This document shows positions 1 to 12,290 of a stretch of 64,000 nucleotides of DNA, in pieces. Numbering within the stretch: position 1 is the stretch's first letter; every line of letters starts with the position of its first letter. This DNA is from Chloroflexota bacterium (GTDB lineage: Bacteria > Chloroflexota > Limnocylindria > P2-11E). The DNA lies in the NCBI GenBank assembly GCA_027310565.1, contig DAIDAP010000023.1, positions 62,001-126,000 of the forward strand. The letters run 5' to 3'. Both the position numbers and the translations under genes were made by a program. The notes below the pieces were generated by a model. It made no database searches and was not told the DNA's origin. It saw only the letters and a list, made by a program, of their open reading frames with translations.

Positions 1-216
1 CGCGTTCCACTTCATGACGAGCCGATCCGGCGCGTAGGTGCCGAGGTAGTCCGCCGGCAGCCCCTTCGCCAGCGACCACGACGCGCCGGTCCCCACGAAG
101 ACGCGTGCGCTGTCGTTGTAGCCGTACTCGTCGAAGCCGCCGTCGGCGGCCACGGGTATGGCGGGTGCGATGACAAGCGCGAGCGCGATGATCGATACGA
201 GCAGCGATCGCTTCAC
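1..216 (-). CDS. Secreted protein of unknown function, C-terminus beyond window
   Basis: Only the first 72 residues are inside the window. A GTG start follows a GGGGAGGG ribosome binding site with 4 nt spacing. Residues 1-24 form a textbook Sec signal peptide: MKRS, then a hydrophobic stretch, then an AxA-like PVAADG cleavage region. The mature part begins GGFDEYGYNDSARVFVGTGA and is rich in Tyr, Gly and Trp. I do not recognise the family. The protein is probably exported; nothing visible gives a function. Confidence 0.6.
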   Translation of the reverse strand, partial: MKRSLLVSIIALALVIAPAIPVAADGGFDEYGYNDSARVFVGTGASWSLAKGLPADYLGTYAPDRLVMKWNA

Positions 217-380
217 TGGACCCTCCCCAACCCCGAGATTCCCTGCGGTTGCAGTCCACTGCTGACCATCGGGAACAAGGCGGGTTCACTGAAGTCGTCC
301 GGACACGGTTCGCGTGAAGCGGACGTACCACGACCTGCGCGCGGCCGACACGGCCTGAGGAGCCGGTCCTTCGCGCCGCG

Positions 381-980
381 TCACGAGGCGAACACGACCT
401 CGGTGATCCCGTCCCGCTCGGCGTGCGTGAACGACACCGCAGGCGCGCCGCGCCGGATGAGCCGCGAGTAGCGGCTCATGGCGACCGCCTCGCCGCGCGC
501 GCCGACGGTCACCCGCGCGATCTTGGCCGCGCCGCTCGGGTGCGCGGCGGCCGCAGGCACGCGCACCTCGCGCGGGGTGACGTCCTGGATGAGGAACGGC
601 AGCGGCGAGGCGAGCACGGCGCTGCGCCAGGCGATCCTCGTCCCGTCCGGCCGCGTCCGGCCCCCGTCCGTCGGCGGCAGCGTCACCAGATCCCCGAGCG
701 CGTCCACGTCGGCCACGAGGTCGTCGGAGAGCAGCGCGAAGTCGGCCCAGCCGCCGCCCCGGTCGGCCACGTGCCACCAGCGGTGCGTCTTCGCCGCCGC
801 GCTCCGCACGTCGTGGAAGGCGATGAGCTCGAGGTAGCTCCCGTCGGCGAACGCGACCAGCGCGTTGTGCGTGAGGCCGCCGGCGTGCTCGCCGCCGGGC
901 GTGACGGTGAAGCCGCGCGCCTCGTGCGCGCGCACCGCCTCGTCCAGGTCCGGGACCACGAGGACGACGTGGTCGAGCAT
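381..980 (-). CDS. VOC (glyoxalase-like) domain protein
   Basis: 199 residues. The start MLDHVVLVVPDLDEAVRAHE is the first beta strand and helix of a vicinal-oxygen-chelate module; the open frame continues far upstream but without this pattern, so the ATG at 980 is chosen. The sequence GGLTHNALVAFADGSYLELI matches the Glyoxalase_3-like subgroup, with His/Glu candidates for metal binding. These proteins are often dioxygenases, lyases or binding proteins; the substrate cannot be told. It is divergent from the chromate transporter pair with a 34 bp gap. Confidence 0.75.
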   Translation of the reverse strand: MLDHVVLVVPDLDEAVRAHEARGFTVTPGGEHAGGLTHNALVAFADGSYLELIAFHDVRSAAAKTHRWWHVADRGGGWADFALLSDDLVADVDALGDLVTLPPTDGGRTRPDGTRIAWRSAVLASPLPFLIQDVTPREVRVPAAAAHPSGAAKIARVTVGARGEAVAMSRYSRLIRRGAPAVSFTHAERDGITEVVFAS

Positions 981-1014
981 GCGCAGCACCAGGGCAGGGT
1001 ACTCTCCGAGGCAC

Positions 1015-1539
1015 GTGACGACGGGCTCGATCCTTCGCAAGTTCCTCTGGGTCGGGCTCACCTCATTCGGCGCGGCGCGCTGGACGAACCTCCACCGCGT
1101 GTTCGTGCGCGACGGCCTCATCCCCGAGGACCTCTTCATGCGCGACCTCGCGGTGACGCAGACGCTCCCCGGGCCGGGCTTCGTCAACCTCACCGTGCTC
1201 TGCGGCATGCGCCTCGGCGGCTGGCGCATGGGGCTCGCCGCCGGCGCGCTGGTGCTCGGCCCGGGTCTGGTGGCCATCGCGCTCGCGTTGGCGTTCCTCT
1301 CCGGCGAGGAGCCTTGGGTCGCGCGCTTCCTCCACGGCATCCTCGTCGGCGCGGTCGGTGCGCTCGCGGCGGCCTTCATCCGCCTGGCGAGCCGGCGCGG
1401 CCGGAGCGTGTTCGACGCGTCGCTCGCCGCGGCGACGCTGCTGCTCATCGTCGCCGGCGTGCCGCTGTTCGCGGCGATCCTCCTCACCGGAGTCGTCGGG
1501 GCGACGCGGTATCGCATGCGTCCGGAGGAGGAGACATGA
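1015..1539 (+). CDS. chrA: Chromate transporter, N-terminal-type half (short-chain ChrA)
   Basis: 174 residues with about five hydrophobic segments. The conserved ChrA motifs are visible: SFGAARWTNLHRVFV near the N-terminus and QTLPGPGFVNLTVLCG further on. At about 170 residues it is one half of a full-length (about 400 residue) ChrA, so it belongs to the two-gene short-chain type, acting as a heteromer with the next gene. The family exports chromate or related oxyanions across the membrane. GTG start after a weak GAGG. Its stop overlaps the next ATG (ATGA), so the two halves are translationally coupled. Confidence 0.8.
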   Translation: MTTGSILRKFLWVGLTSFGAARWTNLHRVFVRDGLIPEDLFMRDLAVTQTLPGPGFVNLTVLCGMRLGGWRMGLAAGALVLGPGLVAIALALAFLSGEEPWVARFLHGILVGAVGALAAAFIRLASRRGRSVFDASLAAATLLLIVAGVPLFAAILLTGVVGATRYRMRPEEET

Positions 1540-2054
1540 CCCTCATGGACGTGGCGCTGCTCTTCGCGCGGCTGGGCGCGCTCTCGTTCGGCGGCGGTCT
1601 CTCGATCCTCGCCGAGCTGCAGCGCGAGCTCGTCGAGACGCGCGGCGTGCTGACGCAGCAGCAGTTCGCCACGGCGTTCGCGCTCGGCCAGGCGACCCCG
1701 GGCCCCGGTGTGATCTACATGGTGCCGATCGGCTACGCCATCGCCGGCGTGCCGGGGGCGGTCGTCGCGCTCGTCTCGTTCCTCACGCTGCCGCTGCTGC
1801 TCCAGCTCGTCGTCGCCGGACAGTGGGAGCGTCTCGTCCGGAGCGCGTGGATGCGCGCGGCCAACCGCGCGCTCGTGCCGATCAGCGTCGGGCTCGTGGC
1901 CTCCTCTCTCCGCTCGCTCGGCACGCCGCTCCTCGGCGACCCGGTGGACACGGCCGGGATGATCGTCGCCGCCGTCGCGATGCTCAGATTCGGCGTGAGC
2001 CCGCCGGTCGTCGTGCTCGGCGCCGGCGCGCTCGGGCTGCTCGGGCTGCGCTGA
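1536..2054 (+). CDS. chrA: Chromate transporter, C-terminal-type half (short-chain ChrA)
   Basis: 172 residues, the partner of the preceding gene. It starts with ATG inside the ATGA overlap and has a strong GGAGGAGGAG ribosome binding site. Motifs: LSFGGGLSILAELQRELVE and ALGQATPGPGVIYMVPIGYA, the second-copy signature of ChrA. Four or five membrane segments follow. The pair probably forms an inner-membrane oxyanion exporter; chromate specificity is known for the family and not shown here. Confidence 0.82.
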   Translation: MTLMDVALLFARLGALSFGGGLSILAELQRELVETRGVLTQQQFATAFALGQATPGPGVIYMVPIGYAIAGVPGAVVALVSFLTLPLLLQLVVAGQWERLVRSAWMRAANRALVPISVGLVASSLRSLGTPLLGDPVDTAGMIVAAVAMLRFGVSPPVVVLGAGALGLLGLR

Positions 2055-2185
2055 GGAGGCGCTGCGCGCGATCCGCGCCTACGGCTTCCACTCCGCCGAA
2101 GCGACCCTCGCCCTGGTCACGCTCGCCCGTGGTCCGATCACCCACGTGCCGCCCACGAGGGACTGGCCGCTGCCCCCTCAGACCC

Positions 2186-4919
<2,734 letters not shown>

Positions 4920-4932
4920 GGGGGATCTCTAG

Positions 4933-4960
4933 ACTATATCCAGATCCATAACGTTGTTAA
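4933..4960 (-). promoter_or_regulatory. furA-katG promoter and likely operator
   Basis: On the minus strand a TTAACA -35 and a TATAGT -10 are separated by 16 bp, each one mismatch from sigma-70 consensus, in an AT-rich island within GC-rich DNA. The -10 ends 13 bp before the GTG of furA, so the transcript is nearly leaderless. The island carries imperfect dyads (AACAACGTT) and is the natural place for FurA self-repression. Confidence 0.7.
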
Positions 4961-5086
4961 GATTCGCGTCGTGGCGTCCCGCGGGCCGATCGGCCAGCGC
5001 GACGTGGGACTTCTGGAGCCGGCGAAGCGGCCGGGGAACCGCGCGAGCGCGACGCATCGGCGTCCAGGCCGGGGCGTGATCAGGCG

Positions 5087-5308
5087 TCATGTCCCCAGCC
5101 TCCCCCCGTCCTCTCCGCTCCCAAGCCGCACCCCGTGAGGCGCCGACGCGACCGCGCCGCTCGCGTGCGCACACCCGAAGCGCATGCCGCCGATCCGATA
5201 GCGGTCAGCCTCCTCGAAGTGGTCGCGACACAAGGCGGCGCCGCAATGCGTACAGACACCGGTCGCCGATCGGGTCGCGCCCGCGCTCTCACACACGTAG
5301 CAGTCCAT
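5087..5308 (-). CDS. Small zinc-ribbon protein, DUF2180-like
   Basis: 73 residues. The start at MDCYVCESAG is chosen because GGGGAGG lies 9 nt upstream, while the in-frame ATG at 5338 has no ribosome binding site. Cys pairs CYVC and CTHC plus CRDHF and a later Cys-His suggest two small zinc knuckles, as in DUF2180 proteins. The C-terminal third is Gly/Ala/Ser-rich and looks unstructured. Role unknown; no operon partner on this strand. Confidence 0.6.
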   Translation of the reverse strand: MDCYVCESAGATRSATGVCTHCGAALCRDHFEEADRYRIGGMRFGCAHASGAVASAPHGVRLGSGEDGGRLGT

Positions 5309-5757
5309 GCCCCGGGACCTCCCCTTCTTGGCTCGCATCGCCGGATGCCATCAGCCCTGACCCGTTCTTCGCCCGCTCCTGCCCGGTGAGGCGTCGACGC
5401 TGTCATCGGCACCCGATGGCCCGTCATTGCCCGGCCAAGCGGGGCGCCCCGACGCTCGACAGGTTTGTCGCACTTCAAGAGACGAACCCATCGAGGAAGT
5501 CGGGGTGCGAGATACCACGGTACCGCGTCTACCGCCGGCGCCGCCCGGACCGTCCCTTCCGCACCCGAGCGGTGCACGATCGCCGGCCGGAGCGGCGGTG
5601 GCGCCACCTCGACCATCGGCGGCCGGGGTTGCCTACCGCGCGTCACCCGGCATCGGTGGGGCGGATCATCACGCGCTGGACCGGTCGCCACCAAGGCGCC
5701 GACCGGCTGTCGGGGCTCGTGCGGATCGCGGTCGAGCCGCGGCGCGGATCGGTGAAG
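5309..5757. other. Gene-free stretch, about 450 bp
   Basis: No convincing coding sequence on either strand: the open frames here are Arg/Pro-rich, lack plausible starts or ribosome binding sites, and resemble no family I know. The stretch separates the minus-strand zinc-ribbon gene from the minus-strand PfpI gene, so it may hold the promoter of the zinc-ribbon gene. I see no terminator hairpin with a T tract. Confidence 0.5.
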
Positions 5758-6282
5758 CTAGGCGCGCGCCGGCGCCTTCTCCAGCAGCCGCAGGCCCTCG
5801 CGGATGAACGCCGGGAGGTCGGCGGGCTGCCGCGACGTCACGAGGTTCCGATCGACGACGACCTCCTCGTCCACGACGTTCGCGCCGAGGCGGCGCAGGT
5901 CGCCCTGGATGGTCTTCCACGCGGTGAGGCGGCGCTCCCGGTACCGGTCCGCGGTGATGAAGATCTGCGGGCCGTGGCAGACGGCCATGATCGGCTTCCC
6001 CTCGTCGAAGAACGCCCGCACGAACGCCACCGGGGCGTCGTGCGCGCGCAGGCGGTCCGGCGAGAAGCCGCCCGGGATGAGCAGCGCGTCGAACTCGGCG
6101 GGTGTCGCGTCGGCGAACGAGCGCTCGACGACCGCGGTCTCGCGCCCCTTGTCCCCGTTCAGCTGCTGTCCGGCCTGGAGCCCGACGATGGTCACCTCGT
6201 GGCCGGCCTGACGGAGCGCGTCGTACGGCTGCCTGAACTCGGAGTCCTCGAATCCGTTCGCGAGGACGCATGCGACTCGCAT
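5758..6282 (-). CDS. DJ-1/PfpI family protein (type 1 glutamine amidotransferase-like)
   Basis: 174 residues. The nucleophile elbow AVCHGPQ gives catalytic Cys102 followed by His103, and the partner acidic residue is Glu12 in NGFEDSE. This pattern and length match the PfpI/YhbO/YraA subgroup, described as intracellular protease-like or protein deglycase/stress proteins. It is cytoplasmic, with no signal peptide. It precedes the AEC transporter on the same strand but separate transcription is possible. Confidence 0.88.
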   Translation of the reverse strand: MRVACVLANGFEDSEFRQPYDALRQAGHEVTIVGLQAGQQLNGDKGRETAVVERSFADATPAEFDALLIPGGFSPDRLRAHDAPVAFVRAFFDEGKPIMAVCHGPQIFITADRYRERRLTAWKTIQGDLRRLGANVVDEEVVVDRNLVTSRQPADLPAFIREGLRLLEKAPARA

Positions 6283-6312
6283 CGTGGTCCTCCCCGTGTG
6301 ATCTCCCCTCCA

Positions 6313-7224
6313 TCATGCGCCTGCGCTCGCCAGCAGCGCCAGCACCGCGGTCACCGTGGCGATACTCGCCACGGTGCCGGCGACGACCACGTCGCTCACG
6401 AAGCGCGGCCGCGCGTCGAACTGGGTGGCCGTGACGATCGTGTACACCGCCGTCGGCATGGCCGCGCCGACGACGAGGACGTCGCGCGCGACGCCCTCGA
6501 CCCCGAGGGCGAGCGCGAGCACCCACCCGACCGCGGTGCCGATCACCAGGCGCGTGAAGACCGCGATCGAGACGAGCGCCGGCCGCTCGACGCCCCTCGT
6601 GGTGGCGACGTTCATGCCGAGGACGAGCAGCATCACCGGGATCGCCGCCTGCGACGGGAGCGCGAGCGCGGCGCTCAAAGAGCCGGGCAGCGGCACGCGG
6701 GCGAGGTCGAGCAGCAGCGCCGCGGCGACCGCGTACGTGATGGGCTGGCGCAGCACCTCGGTGAGCGAGCGCCGGACCGACGCGCTCCCGCTCGAGGCGA
6801 TGAAGACCGCGAGGGTGACCCCGTACAGCGTCTGCGACGCGAGGAGGATCGTGCCGAGGGCGGCGCCCTCCCTCCCGTACGCCAGCAGCATCACCGACAG
6901 CCCGTAGTTGCCGAGGTTGGGGAAGGCCGCGGTGAGCAGGAGCGCCCGCGCGGTCACGCGATCCAGCCGCGCGAGCCGGGCGACGACGGCCCCGACGGCG
7001 AGCATGACCGCCGCGAGGAGGACCGCGAACAGGGCGATCGTGAGCGGCGTCCGGCTCGTGAGGTCGACGGTGAGCAGCGACGTGAACACGAAGCTGGGCA
7101 GGAGGACGTAGAGCGCGGCCTGGTTGAGGGGGGCGATCGGCGGATGGAGGAAGCGCTCGAAGAGGAACCCGATCCCCGCCACGATGAACACGGGCAGGAC
7201 GACGTCGACGAAGATGCTCAGCAC
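6313..7224 (-). CDS. AEC (auxin efflux carrier) family transporter
   Basis: 303 residues with about ten hydrophobic helices in two five-helix repeats. The N-terminus MLSIFVDVVLPVFIVAGIGF is typical of AEC permeases; LTAAFPNLGNYGLSVMLLAY holds the helix-breaking Asn/Gly of the family, repeated as AAMPTAVYTIVTATQF in the second half. Bacterial members export or exchange malonate, malate or other carboxylates. The GTG at 7224 is the first start that gives the conserved N-terminus; the ribosome binding site is weak. Confidence 0.85.
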   Translation of the reverse strand: MLSIFVDVVLPVFIVAGIGFLFERFLHPPIAPLNQAALYVLLPSFVFTSLLTVDLTSRTPLTIALFAVLLAAVMLAVGAVVARLARLDRVTARALLLTAAFPNLGNYGLSVMLLAYGREGAALGTILLASQTLYGVTLAVFIASSGSASVRRSLTEVLRQPITYAVAAALLLDLARVPLPGSLSAALALPSQAAIPVMLLVLGMNVATTRGVERPALVSIAVFTRLVIGTAVGWVLALALGVEGVARDVLVVGAAMPTAVYTIVTATQFDARPRFVSDVVVAGTVASIATVTAVLALLASAGA

Positions 7225-7256
7225 GGCGATCGCCCCACCACGCGGCGGTGGGCCGA

Positions 7257-8435
<1,179 letters not shown>

Positions 8436-8464
8436 GTGAGCGCTCCCTTGCCGCGAAACGGCGG

Positions 8465-9727
8465 TCAGCCCCATTGTCCCACCGCCGCGTCCGCCCCGGC
8501 GGGCGCCGCGAAGCGCGCGCGCGAGAGCGCGAGCGGGAGGAGCAGCAGCGCCACGGCCGCGCACGCGAGGTAGAGCGCGGGGATGCCGGCGACCGCGGCG
8601 AGCGCCGATCCGAGGATCGGCCCCACGCCCCAGCCGAGGTTCTGCGCCGCGGCGAGCGCTCCGAACGCGCGGCCCTCCCCGCCGACGGGCGCCCCGCCGC
8701 GCGTGAGCACGGCGATGGACACCGCGCTGCCGGCGAGGCCGATCCCGAGCACGAAGCGGAACGCGAGGAAGACGACCGCGCTCCGGACGAGCGCCTGCGG
8801 GATGAGCGCGACGCCGATGATGACGACCGAGGCGACGAGCACCGTGCGCGGATCGTGGCGGTCGGCGTAGCTGCCGAGGAACGGCGTCGCGACGGCGGCG
8901 GCGAGCGCGCCGAGCGCGAGCGCCAGGCCGATGGTGAGCTCGATCGAGAGGAAAGGCGGCCGCGCGAGCTGCTGCACGTAGATCGCGATGAGCGCGTACG
9001 TGGCGGCCGACACGACCTGCAGCGCCGCGCCGACGACGAGCACGCCGCGCAGGCTCGGCCAGCGGAACGGGGTCAGCATCTCGCGCATCCCGCCGCGCAC
9101 GCCGCGCTCGGCCGCGGGCGCGCGCACGACCGGCGCGTCCCGCACGAAGGCGATCGTCACGACGGCGCACGCGGCGAGCAGCGCCGCGCCGATGACGAAC
9201 GAGCCGCGCAGCCCGACGGCCGCGACCGCGACGCTGCCGACCACGGGGCCGGCGAGGTTGCCGACGTAGACGGCGGTGTTGAGCATGCCGAGCGCGAACC
9301 CGGTCCGCTCCCTGGGGACGATGACCGCGAGGAGCATCGCCGCGGCGGTCTGCGTCCCGGTGAAGGCGCCCTGCAGCACGCGGATGACGAGCAGCTCCAC
9401 GACGCTGCCGATCGTCGCCTGGATCGCGAGCAGGATCGAGCCCGCGCCGACCGATCGGATGAGCATCGCCTTGCGTCCGAAGCGGTCGGCGAGGAGACCC
9501 CACAGCGGCGAGACGAGCGCCATCGCGAGCCCGGCGCTGCCGATCGCGAAGCCCGTCCACAGAGCCAGCTCGCTCTCGTCGGTGACTCCGAGCTCCTGGA
9601 TGAACAGGGGGAGGAACGGGAACGCGAAGTTGAAGCCGACGAGGATGACGGCCTGCGTGACGACGACGACCTTGACGGTGCGGACCCATGCGGTGCCGGC
9701 GGTGGAGGGCATCGGGCCATCCATCAT
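8465..9727 (-). CDS. MFS exporter, DHA1-like (12 TM)
   Basis: 420 residues, about 12 membrane helices. Motif A is clear: LWGLLADRFGRKAMLIRS between helices 2 and 3, with a second copy FLGSYADRHDPRTVL in the second half. This is the drug:H+ antiporter layout (TetA/MdtG-like). Start MM with GAGGGGG upstream. A 24 bp near-palindrome with a GTGAC core lies 19 bp upstream of the start and is shared in type with another exporter promoter near 30 kb. Confidence 0.88.
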   Translation of the reverse strand: MMDGPMPSTAGTAWVRTVKVVVVTQAVILVGFNFAFPFLPLFIQELGVTDESELALWTGFAIGSAGLAMALVSPLWGLLADRFGRKAMLIRSVGAGSILLAIQATIGSVVELLVIRVLQGAFTGTQTAAAMLLAVIVPRERTGFALGMLNTAVYVGNLAGPVVGSVAVAAVGLRGSFVIGAALLAACAVVTIAFVRDAPVVRAPAAERGVRGGMREMLTPFRWPSLRGVLVVGAALQVVSAATYALIAIYVQQLARPPFLSIELTIGLALALGALAAAVATPFLGSYADRHDPRTVLVASVVIIGVALIPQALVRSAVVFLAFRFVLGIGLAGSAVSIAVLTRGGAPVGGEGRAFGALAAAQNLGWGVGPILGSALAAVAGIPALYLACAAVALLLLPLALSRARFAAPAGADAAVGQWG

Positions 9728-9745
9728 CCCGCACCGCCCCCTCGT

Positions 9746-9769
9746 CCGCAGTGACCTGCGTCACCGCGG
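9746..9769. promoter_or_regulatory. Palindromic operator candidate, GTGAC-N4-GTCAC (site 1)
   Basis: Arms CCGC-n-GTGAC and GTCAC-n-GCGG surround CTGC. It contains GTGA-N6-TCAC, the core of CRP/FNR-family sites. It sits directly upstream of the DHA1-type exporter and just before the end of the next exporter gene. See also 30007-30024 and 42508-42525. Confidence 0.5.
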
Positions 9770-9773
9770 ACGG

Positions 9774-11204
9774 TCACTCGCCCGTCGCGGCCTCGTCGGG
9801 CACGGGCTCCTCGATGCGGCTGCGGAAGGCGTTCGCCGGGAACCGCAGCGCGAGCAGGATGCTCGCGATGCCGACGGCGACGAGCGCGACGAAGACGGCG
9901 TGGATCCCGGTCGCGAGGAGCGCGCGCGCATCCGGCGCGGCCACGGCGCTCGGGTCGAGGACGCGCTCGAGCTCGGCGGCGCGCGGGCCGACGACGGCGT
10001 TCATCGCCGCGCCGAGCGCTCCGACGCCGATCGCGCCGCCGAGCGTCCGCGTGAAGTTCACCAGGCTCGTCACGATGCCTCGCTCGCGGTAGCCCACGGC
10101 GGTCTGCACGGCCACGATGAGCGGCGTGTTCACGACGCCCTGGCCGAGGCCGATGACCGCGGCGCCGACGACGAGGAGCCACAGCGGGGCGTCCGGGGTG
10201 AGCGTCGCGAGCAGGAGGAATCCCGCGACCGGCGCGAACGATCCGACGATCACCGCGCGACGCGCCCCGATGCGCAGCAGGTACCAGCCCGTCGTCGTCG
10301 ACCCGATGGGCCAGGCGATGCTCATCGCGCCGAGCGCCAGGCCGGCCTCGAGCGGCGTCCGCCCGAGCACGCCCTGCACGAACGGCGGCACGTAGGTCGT
10401 CGCCGCGAACTGCGCCGCTCCCATGAGCACGCCGAGCGCGAGGGCGATGCCGATGACCGGGATGCGCAGCAGGGCGAGGTCGACGAGCGGCTCCGCGGTG
10501 CGCCGCTCCCGCGCGACGAACAGCGCGGCGAGCGCGACCGATGCCGGCAGCGCGAGCGCCGGAGACGTCCCGTTCACGCCGAGGAGGAGCGACGCCGCGG
10601 CCGATCCGACGAGCGCCGCGCCGAGCCAGTCGATCCGCCCGCCGCGATGCTCCTCGCGCTCGTGAAGCGTGAGCAGGAGCGCGAGGGCCAGCAGGCCGAC
10701 CGGGAAGTTGACGTAGAACGTCCAGCGCCAGGACAGCGCCTGCGTGATGAGACCGCCGACGGCCGGGCCGACGATCGCGCTCGTCGCCCAGACCGAGGCG
10801 GTGAAGCCGACGACGCGTCCGCGCTGCTCGAGGGCGAAGAGGTCGCCGAGCATGGTGATGCCCGTGGAGACGAGCGCGCCGGCGCCGAGCCCCTGGATCG
10901 CGCGGAACGCGATGAGCTGGTCCATCGTGCGCGCCTGACCGGCGAGCACCGAGGCCAGGACGAAGACGACGAGCGCCGCCGCGTAGACGCGCTTGCGGCC
11001 GTGGATGTCGCTGAAGCGCCCGGCGACCGGGGTCGCCGCGGTGGAGACGAGGAGGTAGACCGAGAAGACCCAGCTGTAGCGGTCGATGCCGCCGAGCTCG
11101 CCGATCGCGGTGGGCATCGCCGTGCCCACCACCGTCGTGTCGAGGGCCGCGACGGCCATGCCCGTCATGACGACGACGAGCCCCACGATCTGATCGCGGG
11201 TCAT
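9774..11204 (-). CDS. MFS exporter, DHA2-like (EmrB/QacA type)
   Basis: 476 residues, about 14 membrane helices. The start ALDTTVVGTAMPTAIGELGG is the motif D region of DHA2 pumps; motif A appears as VAGRFSDIHGRKRVY and motif C as VGPAVGGLITQALSWRWTF. Predicted proton-driven exporter of hydrophobic drugs or other organics. The ATG at 11204 lacks a good ribosome binding site, but the conserved first helix begins right after it. Same strand as the DHA1 pump, 46 bp apart. Confidence 0.88.
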   Translation of the reverse strand: MTRDQIVGLVVVMTGMAVAALDTTVVGTAMPTAIGELGGIDRYSWVFSVYLLVSTAATPVAGRFSDIHGRKRVYAAALVVFVLASVLAGQARTMDQLIAFRAIQGLGAGALVSTGITMLGDLFALEQRGRVVGFTASVWATSAIVGPAVGGLITQALSWRWTFYVNFPVGLLALALLLTLHEREEHRGGRIDWLGAALVGSAAASLLLGVNGTSPALALPASVALAALFVARERRTAEPLVDLALLRIPVIGIALALGVLMGAAQFAATTYVPPFVQGVLGRTPLEAGLALGAMSIAWPIGSTTTGWYLLRIGARRAVIVGSFAPVAGFLLLATLTPDAPLWLLVVGAAVIGLGQGVVNTPLIVAVQTAVGYRERGIVTSLVNFTRTLGGAIGVGALGAAMNAVVGPRAAELERVLDPSAVAAPDARALLATGIHAVFVALVAVGIASILLALRFPANAFRSRIEEPVPDEAATGE

Positions 11205-11279
11205 CCACCGGGGGAGCGGGAGGCGGCGTGCACGGCCGCGATCACGGTCCACGTGGTCTGACAGTAGACTCGGAGACCC

Positions 11280-12269
11280 ATGTCCGCCCTCGTCGACCGC
11301 TTCTCCGTGATCCTCGTCGCGGTGGCCGCGATGCTCTGGGGCACCGACACGTTCTTCCGCGTGCCGCTCCTCCAGCGCCTCTCGCAGGATCCCACGCTCG
11401 CCGCGGTCCAGGTCGTGTTCTCCGAGCACGTCGTGCTCACGATCCTCGTCCTGCCGATCCTGTGGCTCGCGCGGCGCGAGATCGCGCGGCTGAACAGGCG
11501 GCAGTGGGCCGCGATCGTCGCGATCGGCGTGGGCGCCTCCGCGCTCGCGACGGTGTTCTTCACGCGTTCGTTCGAGTACGGGCAGTTCATCGAGACGCTG
11601 CTGCTGCAGAAGACGCAGCCGCTCATCGCGATCCTTCTCGCGCGGCTCTGGCTCCGCGAGGTGCTCCCGCCCCGCTCGTACCTGTGGTTCCCCGTCGCGA
11701 TCCTCGGCGCGTACTTCATCGCCGTGCCCGACCCGCTCCACCCCGAGAAGGCGTGGGCGGACTTCCGCATCGCCGCCGCCGCCTACGCGCTCGCCGCATC
11801 GGCGCTGTGGGGCGCGGCGACCGTGTTCGGGCGGTACGCGCTCGCGGGCGTGCGCTTCCCCACGCTCACCGCCCTGCGCTTCGTCACCGGCATGCCCGCG
11901 CTCGGCGTGGCCCTCTGGGTCCTCGGCGGCGCGCAGGCGTTCACGCAGTACCGCGCCACCGACGCGGCGCTCTACCTCGGCATCGCGGTCCTGCCGGGGC
12001 TCATCCCGATGCTCCTCTACTACCGCGGCCTCGCGAGCACGCCCGCCTCGATGGCCACGCTCGCCGAGCTCGCGTTCCCGGTCACCGGCGTCATCGTGAA
12101 CGTCTACTTCGTGTCGCCGGCGCAGACCGTCACGGTGATCGAGATCGTCGGCATCGCGCTCCTGTGGCTCGCGATCGCCGCTCTGGACATCGAGAACGCG
12201 AAGCGGCCGGCGCGGATCGAGCCCGGTGTCGAGGCCGTGCCGGGCGGGAGCCGCGCCCCCGCCACGTAG
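11280..12269 (+). CDS. EamA/DMT-family transporter
   Basis: 329 residues with ten membrane helices in two EamA repeats (first from FSVILVAVAAMLWGTDTFFR, second from YALAASALWGAATVFGRYAL). The family moves amino acids, nucleotide sugars or drugs across the inner membrane; the substrate is unknown here. A GGAG lies 5 nt before the ATG. A TAGACT -10-like hexamer ends 9 bp before the start, so the message may be almost leaderless. Divergent from the DHA2 pump; the 75 bp gap contains CCACGTGG. Confidence 0.85.
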   Translation: MSALVDRFSVILVAVAAMLWGTDTFFRVPLLQRLSQDPTLAAVQVVFSEHVVLTILVLPILWLARREIARLNRRQWAAIVAIGVGASALATVFFTRSFEYGQFIETLLLQKTQPLIAILLARLWLREVLPPRSYLWFPVAILGAYFIAVPDPLHPEKAWADFRIAAAAYALAASALWGAATVFGRYALAGVRFPTLTALRFVTGMPALGVALWVLGGAQAFTQYRATDAALYLGIAVLPGLIPMLLYYRGLASTPASMATLAELAFPVTGVIVNVYFVSPAQTVTVIEIVGIALLWLAIAALDIENAKRPARIEPGVEAVPGGSRAPAT

Positions 12270-12290
12270 CCGTTCTGCGACAGTGAGCCC

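Noticed and set aside
2055-2185. Possible coding remnant (EEALRAIRAYGFHSAEATLA) between chrA2 and katG
   Set aside because: It reads like protein for about 45 codons but has no start, no stop of its own before katG and no family I recognise; too short to call a pseudogene.
5080-5694. 204-codon minus-strand frame over the zinc-ribbon gene and the gap beside it
   Set aside because: Low-complexity Arg/Pro composition and no ribosome binding site; the shorter frame at 5087-5308 has Cys motifs and a good site.
12270-12290. FMN riboswitch for the rib operon
   Set aside because: Only 21 bp lie between the DMT gene and the kinase, and no FMN-element consensus is seen there or before ribD, ribE or ribBA.
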